From Novipirellula herctigrandis (GTDB lineage Bacteria > Planctomycetota > Planctomycetia > Pirellulales > Pirellulaceae), in assembly GCA_007859835.1 (NCBI GenBank), contig SJPJ01000001.1:1549095-1613094 (forward strand): DNA of 64,000 nt. The letters are read 5' to 3'. The notes beneath the pieces are model-generated. The model had not been told where the DNA came from and made no database searches. It saw nothing but the letters and a program-made list of their open reading frames with translations. This document shows, piece after piece, positions 26,626 to 36,186 of this stretch (position 1 is its first letter; each line of letters starts with the position of its first letter). Both the position numbers and the translations under genes were made by a program.

Positions 26626-27198
26626 ATGGGCCTATACTTAGTACGAATTGGATCGCTAGGGAGCCTATTCGTTGCTAAAGACGCCAATCTGTCCCATATG
26701 ACGCTCCCACGCGGTACACGCGTGATCACGCGAACCGCCCGCGGGGTGGAATTGGCCGAAGTCGTTTCGGCCTTTTCTGACGAATCTTCGCCACTGGCAG
26801 GTGTGCCGCAAGCTGAAATTCTGCGTCCCACGACCGAACAAGACGAGCTTTTGATCCGCCGGCTCGACCGGCACCGCCGCGAGGCAGTTGAAGCATGTCG
26901 GGAAGAATTGGCCCGAGCCGGGTCAAGTGCGGTGCTGTTGGATGTGGACCAACTGTTTGATGGCGGGACCCTGGTGATGCACTTTTTGGGCGAAATCGAC
27001 CCATTGGCCGAGAGCATTACCAAACAAATTACTGAGCAATACGAGCAAGTCGCCCGGACGCGTCACTTCGCCAAATTGCTTCGGGATGGATGCGGTCCCG
27101 ACTGTGGAACCGTCGCAGGAATGGGCTGCGGAACCACCGGCGGATGCGTTGGATGTGCCGGAACCACCAAATGCTTCAACGGAAACACGCAGCCCTGA
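26626..27198 (+). CDS. PSP1/RicT-like protein with cysteine-rich tail
   Basis: The start is uncertain: the ATG at 26626 matches the usual RicT/YaaT N-terminus, while ATG 26614 and TTG 26563 are in frame. The PSP1 core is GLYLVRIGSLGSLFVAKDAN, then RGTRVITRTARGVELAEVV and a C-terminal part (VLLDVDQLFDGGTLVMHFLG). The tail is rich in Cys and Gly (RDGCGPDCGTVAGMGCGTTG, then GCVGCAG and KCF). In Bacillus the RicA-RicF-RicT complex carries Fe-S clusters and aids RNA maturation. The tail could hold a similar cluster, but no RicA or RicF homologue is nearby. The gene ends 2 bases from the convergent flavoprotein gene. Confidence 0.7.
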   Translation: MGLYLVRIGSLGSLFVAKDANLSHMTLPRGTRVITRTARGVELAEVVSAFSDESSPLAGVPQAEILRPTTEQDELLIRRLDRHRREAVEACREELARAGSSAVLLDVDQLFDGGTLVMHFLGEIDPLAESITKQITEQYEQVARTRHFAKLLRDGCGPDCGTVAGMGCGTTGGCVGCAGTTKCFNGNTQP

Positions 27199-27200
27199 GG

Positions 27201-28760
27201 CTATCGTTTCCTTGCCGAATACAACGCCCCGGTTGGGCACGCGTCGATACACTTTTCAGCCGTTGAGCCTAACGCGTCTTCCATCGTGCCGTGAAAGGGA
27301 ACCCCGACGCGGACGTCGAAGCCTCGTCCAACGAAGCTCAAGCCCAAGGCGTCTTGCGATTCGCTAGCGATTTGAATGCACAATTCACAATTAATGCATT
27401 TACCCGGTTCGTAAACGACGGATCCGGAACGATTCACTTTTACATACGCTCGTCGTTCGCTGTGGTAACGCGTCGGATCGGCTCCGTACATTGCTGCGTA
27501 CGTTTCGAGCGAACAATTGCCGTGCGCGATACAACCACATTCCAAACAACGATCGGCGTGTTCGGCAGCAACTGGCAAATCAAACGGGTTCGTTTCTGGC
27601 TCTGCCAAACGATGAATCGGTTTTCCATTGGCCAAGAATTCGGGCATTTCCGATTCGGGAATTTTTCCAATCCGCGAGGAAAACGGACGTGCAATAGGCG
27701 TGATTGGCTTGCCTTGCAAGAACTCGTTGATCGTTCCAGCGGCTTCTTTTCCATCGGCCACACTTCGCACGACCAATCCTTTTCCGCGAATCGCGTTTCC
27801 GGCTGCAAAGACCTTTTCGGTTCCCGTTTCAAAAGTCCCTGCGTTAATGTCGACCCCTCGTCGACTGATCTTCAATCCCCAATCTTTCGCGTGGTCCTTA
27901 GTATCACCGCCGCTGCAAACGAGCACCGCGTCGAAATCTTGCTTCAACTCATCCAACGAAAGATCCTCGCCGATTCGCGTTTTTGGCGCAAAATCAATTC
28001 CCATTTCCAGTATCACGTCGACTTCGCCGTCGAGCACTTCCGCCGGCAGATCGACGGGAAATTCATGTCGCAATCGCCCGCCTGCTTTCTCGGCTGCCTC
28101 AAACAACTTCACCGCGTGACCTTCGCAGCGTAAATGGAACGCAGCCGCCAACCCCGTCGGCCCCGCGCCCACCACGGCAACCCGTTTGCCGGAATCGGTT
28201 TTACATTCGGGAATGAAAGGGGTCCCCGATGCCAAGTCACGGTCCGCAACCGACCGTTTCAAGTCACACACTTCGACCGGTCCATCCGCGCTGTTTCGCC
28301 GGCAACCTTTTTCGCATGGTTTCGGGCAAACGCGGCCAAGAACCGCTGGTAGAGCGATGTCCTCTTTGATCGTCGCAATCGCTGCCGCAGTATCCTCGTC
28401 ACCGATTTCCCGCAACATTTTCGGGATATCCATATGTGCGGGACACGCGAAATAGCAGGGGGCCAAACAATCGCCAACGTGATCACTCAGCAACAGTTCC
28501 AAAGCGGTTCGCCGCAGTGCGTGGACCTCGGCCGTTTCGCTTTCGATCTTCATTCCATCGGCCGCGGGCATGCCACACGATGGCACGACGCGTCCGTTGT
28601 CAACCATCTTTACCAAGCACACTTGGCACGACGTCGACGCCTTGTACCCTTTCAGGTAACACAATGTTGGTACATGAATGCCAAGTTTCCGAGCGGCGTC
28701 GAGGATCGTTTCCCCGGGCTCGACTTCGACTTCGCGGCTATCAATCGTAAGTTTTGGCAT
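27201..28760 (-). CDS. GltD-like Fe-S flavoprotein with NuoG-type 2Fe-2S domain
   Basis: 519 residues. N-terminal 2Fe-2S domain as in NuoG/HydA (Cys34, Cys45, Cys48, Cys62: LCYLKGYK, STSCQVC, PSCGMP). A Cys-rich segment follows (HVGDCLAPCYFACPAHMDIP, then VCPKPCEKGC), as in the Fe-S part of glutamate synthase small subunits. The FAD Rossmann motif is VAVVGAGPTGLAAAFHL (195-211), with the second FAD contact at VFAAGNAI. The stretch between them is short and no second GxGxxG (the usual NADPH domain) is visible. A C-terminal 4Fe-4S pair is CINCELC and CIDACPTG. It starts 3 bases after the NuoE-NuoF fusion gene, so the two form one complex, probably passing electrons from NADH to a ferredoxin-like acceptor. 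Confidence 0.8.
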   Translation of the reverse strand: MPKLTIDSREVEVEPGETILDAARKLGIHVPTLCYLKGYKASTSCQVCLVKMVDNGRVVPSCGMPAADGMKIESETAEVHALRRTALELLLSDHVGDCLAPCYFACPAHMDIPKMLREIGDEDTAAAIATIKEDIALPAVLGRVCPKPCEKGCRRNSADGPVEVCDLKRSVADRDLASGTPFIPECKTDSGKRVAVVGAGPTGLAAAFHLRCEGHAVKLFEAAEKAGGRLRHEFPVDLPAEVLDGEVDVILEMGIDFAPKTRIGEDLSLDELKQDFDAVLVCSGGDTKDHAKDWGLKISRRGVDINAGTFETGTEKVFAAGNAIRGKGLVVRSVADGKEAAGTINEFLQGKPITPIARPFSSRIGKIPESEMPEFLANGKPIHRLAEPETNPFDLPVAAEHADRCLECGCIAHGNCSLETYAAMYGADPTRYHSERRAYVKVNRSGSVVYEPGKCINCELCIQIASESQDALGLSFVGRGFDVRVGVPFHGTMEDALGSTAEKCIDACPTGALYSARKR

Positions 28761-28763
28761 GGA

Positions 28764-31127
28764 CTATTCCACATAAACCGCGTTTTCGGGACAAACTTGT
28801 AAACAGGTGTCACAGCGGGTGCATTTATCGTTGTCGATCGTGTGAATCTTGTAAGGAGTCAGCGGGATTGCATCGACCGGGCATTCTTGGGCACAAATCG
28901 TGCATCCGGTGCACTTGCTGTTGATTTTATACTCGATCATCGCCACACACTTTCCAGCGGGGCAACGACCATCGAGGTGAGCTTCGAATTCTTCACGGAA
29001 GTATTTCAACATCGACAACACAGGATTCGGTGCTGTTTTCCCCAGCCCGCAAAGACTGCCCGCCGAGACGTCATGCGACAATCGTTCGAGTGTATCGAGG
29101 TCTCCCTTCTTGCCTTTGCCTTCGCAAAGCCGGTCCAAGATATCGAGCATTCGCCGCGTGCCGACTCGGCAAAACGTACACTTGCCGCAAGATTGATCTT
29201 GTGTGAACCGTAGGAAATATCTCGCAATATCCACCATACAGTCGTCTTCGTCCAAGACCACCAAACCGCCACTGCCCATGATCGCGCCGACTTCGGCGAG
29301 CGATTCATAATCGATGGATGTATCGGCGAGCGACGCCGGGACGCATCCGCCCGAAGGTCCGCCGACTTGGACTGCTTTGAGCTTCTTGCCGTTCGCCACG
29401 CCTCCACCGACATCGTCGATCACTTGCCGCATGGTGATCCCCATCGGCACTTCGATCAAACCACCACGCGACACCTTGCCTGCCAAAGCGAATACTTTGG
29501 TCCCTTTGCTCTTTTCGGTCCCAAGGGCAGCGAACGCATCGGATCCATTTCGCATGATCCACGGAACCAACGCATAGGTTTCGACGTTGTTGATCAGAGT
29601 CGGTTGTTTCCAAAGTCCCAACTCTGCGGGGTAAGGTGGACGCAAATGGGGCATACCGCGTTCGCCCTGCATCGACGCGAGCAATGCCGTTTCTTCCCCA
29701 CAAACAAATGCACCGGCGCCTTCCATGATTCCAAGTTTGAGCGAAAAATCGCTACCCAGAATATTCTCGCCGAGAATCCCGTCCTGTTCACAAATTTTGA
29801 TCGCTTCGCGAATCCGCTTGACCGCCAATGGATACTCGGCTCGGACATAGAAGTAACCTTCGTTGGAACCGACCGCCATCGCCGCGATCGCCATCCCTTC
29901 GATGATTCGATAGGGGAACGATTCGAGCAGCATACGATCCATGAACGCACCGGGATCGCCTTCGTCACCGTTACAAATAATGTATTTCTTCTCGCCTCGG
30001 CTTTGATCGATGGCAACTTCACGAACCTTTTGCCATTTAATGCCGGACGGGAATCCCGCACCACCGCGGCCTCGAAGGCCACTGTTTTGAACTTCTTCGA
30101 TGATCTTCATCGGATCACCGATCTCGATGCACTTTTTCAAACCGGCAAAGCCATCGTGGCGTTTATACTCTTCCAAATTCATCGGATCAATTTGGCCGCA
30201 GTATTCCGTCGCCAGATGCTTCTGTGGCCCCAAGAACGCGCACACACTGCCTTCACGTGGATTGATCGATTTTTGGATCGTCGGCTCATCCTCGTCGTCG
30301 CTAAGAAATCGATCGAGGAATTTTTCGGCAGAGTAGCTGATCCGCCGCATAAGGCTTTTCGGTTTAAAATGTTTCATCACCAACGATTCGACATCGTCGG
30401 CTTGAACCTTCGCGTAAAGACTCGTCTCTCCGCTTTTGGGAACAATCTCTACCAGTGGCGTTTGGTGACACATCCCTACACAACCGACTCGTTTCACGTC
30501 GGCACACGCTCCCGATTGGGCGATCACCGATTCGATAGCACTTCGCACCTTGTCGCTGCCCTGTGCGACACAACATGACCCCATGCCGATGCGTATTTCG
30601 CCAATCGATTCACCGCTGCGGTGGGCCGTAATGGCCGCAGGCTTTGCAGGCCGAATAGCCTGAGCGGAAAAGTCGTGCAACATCTCAGGGACTTTCTTAG
30701 GGGTGAGTCCCCCGTACGTAAGCTCGTCGATTTGGACGACCGGGGCGAGCGTACAACACCCCAGACAAGCGACCGATTGAACGGTGAACTTCCCGTCGCG
30801 ATCGGTGTCCTCCCCTTTGGCAATCTTCAATTCTTGGCGAATCGAATCCATCACCAATTGAGCCCCCTTCACATGACACGCGGTGCCCAGGCAAACATGG
30901 ATCAAATGTTCGCCAACCGGTTCGTGCCGAAATTGCGTATAGAAACTCGAAACCCCTTCGATCGACGCGGGGGTGATATCGGTGTGAGCACAAACGTGCC
31001 GGAGAGCAGTTTGGGGCAGGTACCTGTAATGCTGCTGGATCTGCTGAAGAATCGGGATCACCGCCTCCGGCCCCCGACCGATTCGCTCGATCGCGTCGTC
31101 AACAAAATTGAGGTCAATGGTATCCAT
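28764..31127 (-). CDS. NuoE-NuoF fusion, NADH-oxidising flavin/Fe-S subunit
   Basis: 787 residues with five modules. (1) NuoE-like 2Fe-2S thioredoxin fold, 1-155, with Cys79, Cys84, Cys121, Cys125 (HVCLGTACHVKG, ACLGCC). (2) A second thioredoxin-like 2Fe-2S domain, 175-255, with Cys185/186, Cys216, Cys220. (3) NuoF FMN/NADH core, 290-600 (LRGRGGAGFPSGIKW, CNGDEGDPGAFMDR, GAFVCGEETALL). (4) SLBB and 4Fe-4S (CGKCTFCRVGTRR, with Cys693). (5) Two C-terminal 4Fe-4S sets (CTGCTICAQECP, CTRCDTCLQVCP). This matches the HydB-type subunit of bifurcating hydrogenases and the diaphorase part of formate dehydrogenases, but with NuoE fused on. Membrane Nuo subunits are absent. Confidence 0.88.
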   Translation of the reverse strand: MDTIDLNFVDDAIERIGRGPEAVIPILQQIQQHYRYLPQTALRHVCAHTDITPASIEGVSSFYTQFRHEPVGEHLIHVCLGTACHVKGAQLVMDSIRQELKIAKGEDTDRDGKFTVQSVACLGCCTLAPVVQIDELTYGGLTPKKVPEMLHDFSAQAIRPAKPAAITAHRSGESIGEIRIGMGSCCVAQGSDKVRSAIESVIAQSGACADVKRVGCVGMCHQTPLVEIVPKSGETSLYAKVQADDVESLVMKHFKPKSLMRRISYSAEKFLDRFLSDDEDEPTIQKSINPREGSVCAFLGPQKHLATEYCGQIDPMNLEEYKRHDGFAGLKKCIEIGDPMKIIEEVQNSGLRGRGGAGFPSGIKWQKVREVAIDQSRGEKKYIICNGDEGDPGAFMDRMLLESFPYRIIEGMAIAAMAVGSNEGYFYVRAEYPLAVKRIREAIKICEQDGILGENILGSDFSLKLGIMEGAGAFVCGEETALLASMQGERGMPHLRPPYPAELGLWKQPTLINNVETYALVPWIMRNGSDAFAALGTEKSKGTKVFALAGKVSRGGLIEVPMGITMRQVIDDVGGGVANGKKLKAVQVGGPSGGCVPASLADTSIDYESLAEVGAIMGSGGLVVLDEDDCMVDIARYFLRFTQDQSCGKCTFCRVGTRRMLDILDRLCEGKGKKGDLDTLERLSHDVSAGSLCGLGKTAPNPVLSMLKYFREEFEAHLDGRCPAGKCVAMIEYKINSKCTGCTICAQECPVDAIPLTPYKIHTIDNDKCTRCDTCLQVCPENAVYVE

Positions 31128-31468
31128 AGAGGAGCTAATATCAGGTGGGCGGCAATGTGAAGAGAGGAGCTTCGGGGGGCAAGCCTCCCTTGAGGCTTAG
31201 CCCTATCTTACCCGGGTAGTGCAGATTGCGTCGAGTGGCAAAGCGTCGCAGTTGCTCCGTCATTCACGTTCACTGCAAATGCTGTTCTCGACCTTTCCCA
31301 GCGACCGTCGAATAACGCAAAAACATCCTCTCAACGCGGAAAACGACGCTGTCAAAGCGGTGCGAAAGAGCCCAAATCGCGATCATCAAACCCTGTCCAC
31401 CATCGCCGTGACGGTGGCAACCGAATCACCACTCGTAATCTCGCTGGTTGGCGATTATTATTTGCGTC
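31128..31468. other. Divergent intergenic region before hom
   Basis: No gene is supported. A perfect hairpin AAGCCTC/GAGGCTT with a 4-base loop lies at 31181-31198, about 55 bases before the NuoEF start on the minus strand. It has no T run on either side. Promoters for both flanking genes must lie here, but no consensus is clear. Confidence 0.4.
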
Positions 31469-32776
31469 ATGGAAAAAACAAATATTGCTATCGTTGGACT
31501 TGGAACCGTTGGCACCGGTGTCGCTCGCCTCCTTCTTGATCACGGAGACCGTACAGCGCGTCATGCCGGTCGGACGATGTGGCTGAAAAAAGTGGTCGAT
31601 CGCGACTTAGGAAAGCACCGTGAAGTCGATTTACCGGAAGGCGTTCTGACCGATTCACTTGACGACGTAATCAATGATCCCGAGATCGAAGTCGTTGCCC
31701 AATTGATCGGTGGCCTCGAACCAGCTCGAACGATCATGTTGAGCCTGCTCGAAGCGGGCAAAAACATCGTCACGGCCAACAAAGCACTGCTAGCCGAACA
31801 CGGTGCAGAGTTGTTCACTCGGGCCCGCGAGCTAGGCCGAACGATTGCATTCGAAGCATCCGTCGCAGGTGGCGTTCCGATCATTGCCAACATCAGCCAA
31901 TGCTTGTCGGCCAATCAAATCCTGTCGCTCGAAGGGATCCTGAATGGCACGAGCAACTTTATCGTTACGCAAATGGACGAAAAAGACGCTCCCTATGACG
32001 ATGTCGTCCGCCGCGCCCAAGAACTCGGTTATGCCGAAGCGAATCCGGCGATGGATGTCGATGGAACCGACGTGGCCCAAAAACTCGCGATCCTCGCTCA
32101 CCTTGCCTTTGGTGCCACGGTCAATTGGGCTGAGATTCCTCGCGTGGGTATCGATGGGCTCGATCCCGACGATCTGCAATACAGCCGCCAACTTGGTTAC
32201 CGAATCAAGCTACTAGCGTTGGCGAAACTCGCAGACGATGGCCTCGAACTTTCGGTTGGTCCGACACTGGTTCGCATCGGCACCCCGCTTGCCGAAGTTC
32301 GCGATGCGTTTAACGCCATTCGAGTTATCGGCGATGCAGTCGGCCCCGTGTTCTATCATGGTCTCGGGGCTGGCCAAAACCCAACCGCTTCGGCGGTTGT
32401 CGCCGACTTGATCGATACGGCGGTGGGTCGAACGCGGTTGACGTTCCAAACGCTCGAATATTTTTCGATCGACAATCCGCCACGCGTCAAATTGCGTGAT
32501 GCCGCGACGCTGCTCGGGCGTTACTATTTCCGTTTAAGCGTTGCCAACCATCCCGGCACGCTGGCCGCGATCACCGCGGTGCTATCGAAACACAGTATTT
32601 CGATTGCATCGGTTATTCAACATGAACCGGATGATGGGACAGAGCATGCTGATACCGTTCCGCTGGTGATCATGACCCACGCAGCAGCCGAAGGGGCGGC
32701 CAAAGCCGCGACGAAAGAAATCGAAGCACTTGCGGCCGTTAACGGTCCGGTTGTACGGCTTAGAGTGAAGGATTGA
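31469..32776 (+). CDS. hom: Homoserine dehydrogenase
   Basis: 435 residues from ATG 31469 (an in-frame start at 31448 is less likely). It reduces aspartate semialdehyde to homoserine in threonine/methionine synthesis. The NAD(P)-binding motif is IAIVGLGTVGTGVARLL, the catalytic lysine region is VTANKALLAEHG, and substrate-binding parts are FEASVAGGVPI, GILNGTSNFI and AQELGYAEANPAMDVDGTD. The C-terminal ACT domain (YYFRLSVANHPGTLAAITAV, KHSISIASVIQHEP) suggests threonine feedback. It is monocistronic. Confidence 0.96.
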   Translation: MEKTNIAIVGLGTVGTGVARLLLDHGDRTARHAGRTMWLKKVVDRDLGKHREVDLPEGVLTDSLDDVINDPEIEVVAQLIGGLEPARTIMLSLLEAGKNIVTANKALLAEHGAELFTRARELGRTIAFEASVAGGVPIIANISQCLSANQILSLEGILNGTSNFIVTQMDEKDAPYDDVVRRAQELGYAEANPAMDVDGTDVAQKLAILAHLAFGATVNWAEIPRVGIDGLDPDDLQYSRQLGYRIKLLALAKLADDGLELSVGPTLVRIGTPLAEVRDAFNAIRVIGDAVGPVFYHGLGAGQNPTASAVVADLIDTAVGRTRLTFQTLEYFSIDNPPRVKLRDAATLLGRYYFRLSVANHPGTLAAITAVLSKHSISIASVIQHEPDDGTEHADTVPLVIMTHAAAEGAAKAATKEIEALAAVNGPVVRLRVKD

Positions 32777-32944
32777 CCGCCAACTGCGAATCGTTGGACA
32801 TTCGTGTTGGTGTCCATGGATTGGTTATTTTCATAACGCGGTTTTAGGGGCTAACTTCTCCGGTAGAGAAAGCCGTAAAGGCTTCCCACATGAACAGCCA
32901 ATCATCGAACTCTACGCGAGTTCGTCTACCAACACCGGTCGTAC

Positions 32945-33736
32945 ATGATCCAAGTACAGCACCTCACGAAACACTACGAAGACTTACATCGAGGCACATT
33001 TGCGGCCGTCGATGGTGTCTCGTTCACGGTCGGATCTGGTGAAATCTTTGGCCTACTCGGTCCCAATGGAGCGGGCAAAACGACGGTCCTTCGCATCCTT
33101 AGCACGGTGCTAAGCCCAACATCGGGCATCGCCAACGTCGCCGGACACGACGTCGTCAACGATCCCGCCGAAGTTCGCCGACGGATCGGGTTCGTCAGCA
33201 ATAACACCGCGATGTATGACCGGATGACCGCCTGGGAAATGGTTGAGTACTTCGGCCGTCTACATGGCATGACGCCGGCCACCCTGAGCGAACGCATTGA
33301 AACCTTGTTCACGCAATTGCGAATGAACGATTTCCGTGACGTTCCTGGCGGAAAAATGTCGACCGGTATGAAACAAAAAGTCTCGATCGCTCGAGCGATG
33401 GTTCATGATCCACCTGTGCTCATTTTCGACGAAGCCACGCTAGGACTCGACGTGATGGTCGCACGGAATTTGTTGTCCGTGATCCGCGACCTGCGAGATT
33501 GCGGCAAGTGCTTGATTTTTTCAACGCACATCATGAGCGAGGTCGAAAAACTGTGCGACCGAATCGCGATCATGCACCAAGGCCGGATTTTGGATTCCGG
33601 TACACTCGAAGCACTTCGTGGTCGCCACGGCGAACAAGATTTTGAAGAACTATTTTTTGGTTTGCTAAGCAAGCACGAACAAGGTGAGCTACGTTCACAC
33701 GGCTCCGAACTTAATGAGCGCGGAGTGATATCATGA
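32945..33736 (+). CDS. ABC transporter ATPase, NatA-like
   Basis: 263 residues. Walker A is GPNGAGKTT (39-47), the signature is [14 protein letters not shown] (MSTGM in place of LSGG), Walker B is [12 protein letters not shown] with Ala where most have Pro, and the H-loop is [13 protein letters not shown]. The family moves Na+ or other substrates outward (NatAB). It overlaps the next gene by 4 bases (ATGA), so the subunits are coupled. Confidence 0.92.
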   Translation: MIQVQHLTKHYEDLHRGTFAAVDGVSFTVGSGEIFGLLGPNGAGKTTVLRILSTVLSPTSGIANVAGHDVVNDPAEVRRRIGFVSNNTAMYDRMTAWEMVEYFGRLHGMTPATLSERIETLFTQLRMNDFRDVPGGKMSTGMKQKVSIARAMVHDPPVLIFDEATLGLDVMVARNLLSVIRDLRDCGKCLIFSTHIMSEVEKLCDRIAIMHQGRILDSGTLEALRGRHGEQDFEELFFGLLSKHEQGELRSHGSELNERGVIS

Positions 33737-36006
33737 AACAATGGGCCATCGAGCGCATCGAATCCGCAAAAGAAAAACGGTTAGCGGCAAAAATGGCTGG
33801 CAAGCCTCGGATGTCAGCCGTGTGGCTGATTTTCATGCGAGAAATGCGTGACCAACTTCGCGATCGCCGTACGTTGTTTACCATCGCCGTCTTGCCGATG
33901 CTGCTGTATCCGCTGGTTGGCACACTGCTATTACAAATCGTCCAATTCACTCACCAGCATTCGGCGAGTGTTTGTGTCATCGGCACCGAAAACCTTCGAG
34001 ATGCTCCGCCGCTCGTCGGCGAAGATTGCTTCGACGAAACGTTTTCGTCCGACGCAGAACAACTTAGGGTCGTCACGTACGCGTGGAAAGACATTATCAC
34101 GACCCAAACCGTCGAAGACCGCGCAACCGAATGGGTGCGCACCGGTGCATTCGATTGTGTCGTGTTGGTACCCCCGTCGTTCGCTAGTTCCCCCGACCGC
34201 CTGCATGATTCCGAAGCATCCGTCCGGGTCTTGTACAACGTCGCCTCGGACCAATCGATGGTTGCGCGGCAACGCGTTTCAACTTTGTTAGGCGAATGGC
34301 GCAGCGGATGGATACGCGATCGCCTGAGTCGGTCGGGAATTGATGTCGACGCGATTGAGCCATTCAAAATGGCCGATATCGATATCGCCCCCGAACGAAC
34401 ACGCGAAGCCGCGTTGTGGAGCAAATTGCTGCCGTTCATCATGCTGATCTGGGCGATGACCGGCGCGTTCTATCCGGCTATCGATTTGGTGGCTGGCGAA
34501 AAAGAACGCGGAACCCTTGAAACACTCCTTTGCTCACCAGCCCTTCGTTCGGAAATCGTGCTAGGGAAATTGGCAACCGTTACCTCGTTTAGCATGATGA
34601 CGGCAATTCTGAATGCCACGAGTATGCTGATCACGAGTTCGTTCGTGTTCAGCCACATCGGTTTGGGAGCGGCCGAAAACTCATTCGGAGCACCACCGAT
34701 CATACCAATGTTATGGTTGTTGGTGGCACTCGTTCCCCTGTCGGCTTTGTTCAGTGCATTGGCATTGGCAGTGGCCGCGATGGCACGCAGCAGTAAAGAA
34801 GGCCAATACTATTTGATGCCGTTGATGATGGTAACGTTGCCGCTCGTGATGTTGCCGATGTTGCCAGGCACGACCTTGACGACCGGGACCAGTTTGATTC
34901 CCGTAACGGGCATGTTTTTGATGGTCCGTGCCTTGGTTGAAGGCCAATACGCGCTCGCCCTTTGGCATTTTCCGCTGGTGGCCATCGTTATGGTCGCGTG
35001 CTTAATGATGGCGGCAAAATGGGCACACCGACAATTCGAGGACGAATCGGTGTTGTTCGGAGACAGCGACCAATGGGAGCTTCGAAATTGGGTCCGTCAC
35101 TTGTGGCGCGATCGCCAATTGGTAGCGACTCCGGCGCAAGGCGTCGCATGCGGGGCGATCATTTTGGTCGCACTATTTTTCGGCAAACTTGCTGTCACGG
35201 AAATGCCCGGCGATTTCCGAGGAATCGCAAAGCTTATCCTAATGCCACAAATCGGGATGATCCTGGCACCGACACTGTTGATGGCGACGGTGTTAACGAC
35301 CTCCCTGCGAACGAGTCTTCGCATTCGAATGCCGCATTGGCCAACGTTGCCATTGGCGGTTTTGCTGGGGATTGCATTGCATCCGCTTTACGTTTCGATG
35401 GCATCGTGGATCACTTACATGTACCCCGTCAGCGAACAAGCTGCTGCTGCGATGAAGCCGTTCGCGGAACACCTCCGCAGTGCGCCGCTAATGTCGGTGT
35501 TGTTCCTGATGGCGCTGTTACCGGCCGTATGCGAAGAGTTGGCATTTCGCGGTTTCATTTTCGGCGGACTCAATCGCGAAAACAGCTTCACTCGCAACCG
35601 CACTGCGATGAGAGCAATCTTGGTCTCCGCAGTCATGTTCGGCATTTCTCACGGCGTACTTCAACAATCACTTGCAGCAACCGTGATGGGACTGCTACTA
35701 GGTGTGCTCGCTTGGAAAACCGGCTCCGTGTTGCCATGCATTTTGTTGCACTTCACCAACAATGCGTTATCCGTCTCGTTGGAAACGATTGCAACCAGCA
35801 ATTGGGGTGGTGCCGCAATGATGTTCCGAATGACAAGCGAAGGGCCTGAGTACCAACCACTATGGGTACTCGGCAGCGGGATCATCGCCCTGATATTGTT
35901 CTGGTGGTTCGCAACGCTCCGGTCGAAACCGGTTGAAGCTGCAATCGAGCGATTCGATACCGATACGCCTCTTGTTGATCCGTCGGCCCGCTTGACCGGT
36001 TGTTAG
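33733..36006 (+). CDS. ABC-2 permease fused to CPBP intramembrane protease
   Basis: 757 residues. The first 430 are an ABC-2/NatB-type permease: a helix near 50 ([20 protein letters not shown]), a large periplasmic domain, then [36 protein letters not shown] and several helices. From about 570 to 715 there is a CPBP (Abi) domain with all three motifs: EELAFRGF (Glu pair, Arg; around 599), FGISHG (His, around 636) and HFTNN (His, Asn, around 672). CPBP proteins are glutamyl-type membrane endopeptidases. Fusion with NatB suggests that export is linked to proteolysis of a membrane-embedded or prenylated substrate. This fusion is recurrent in planctomycetes, to my knowledge, and its substrate is unknown. 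Confidence 0.88.
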   Translation: MKQWAIERIESAKEKRLAAKMAGKPRMSAVWLIFMREMRDQLRDRRTLFTIAVLPMLLYPLVGTLLLQIVQFTHQHSASVCVIGTENLRDAPPLVGEDCFDETFSSDAEQLRVVTYAWKDIITTQTVEDRATEWVRTGAFDCVVLVPPSFASSPDRLHDSEASVRVLYNVASDQSMVARQRVSTLLGEWRSGWIRDRLSRSGIDVDAIEPFKMADIDIAPERTREAALWSKLLPFIMLIWAMTGAFYPAIDLVAGEKERGTLETLLCSPALRSEIVLGKLATVTSFSMMTAILNATSMLITSSFVFSHIGLGAAENSFGAPPIIPMLWLLVALVPLSALFSALALAVAAMARSSKEGQYYLMPLMMVTLPLVMLPMLPGTTLTTGTSLIPVTGMFLMVRALVEGQYALALWHFPLVAIVMVACLMMAAKWAHRQFEDESVLFGDSDQWELRNWVRHLWRDRQLVATPAQGVACGAIILVALFFGKLAVTEMPGDFRGIAKLILMPQIGMILAPTLLMATVLTTSLRTSLRIRMPHWPTLPLAVLLGIALHPLYVSMASWITYMYPVSEQAAAAMKPFAEHLRSAPLMSVLFLMALLPAVCEELAFRGFIFGGLNRENSFTRNRTAMRAILVSAVMFGISHGVLQQSLAATVMGLLLGVLAWKTGSVLPCILLHFTNNALSVSLETIATSNWGGAAMMFRMTSEGPEYQPLWVLGSGIIALILFWWFATLRSKPVEAAIERFDTDTPLVDPSARLTGC

Positions 36007-36103
36007 TGCAATCGAGTGTTTGAGTTGCATTTTCGTCGCCTCTAAATCGCGTTTCACCCACGTCGCGAACTGCAAAGCGATAGGCGACATGCAAAGATTT
36101 GCC

Positions 36104-36132
36104 TTGACATGAATGCGGATTCACAGTAGTTG
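36104..36132 (+). promoter_or_regulatory. Possible promoter before the 36.2-kb gene
   Basis: TTGACA (36104-36109), a 17-base spacer and a weak TAGTTG -10 box. The -35 is perfect but the -10 is poor. Confidence 0.3.
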
Positions 36133-36186
36133 TGAAGAGTGGTCATTTTGAACCAATCCGGAAAAACATTCGCGGAGGAGGCAAGT

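Noticed and set aside
29367-30578. 403-codon open frame opposite the NuoEF fusion
   Set aside because: Antisense to a gene with many confirmed Fe-S motifs; the product shows no family pattern.
34962-35849. 295-codon open frame overlapping the ABC-2/CPBP gene in another frame
   Set aside because: It is in the shadow of a gene with intact motifs; the product is a low-complexity Arg/Gly-rich chain.
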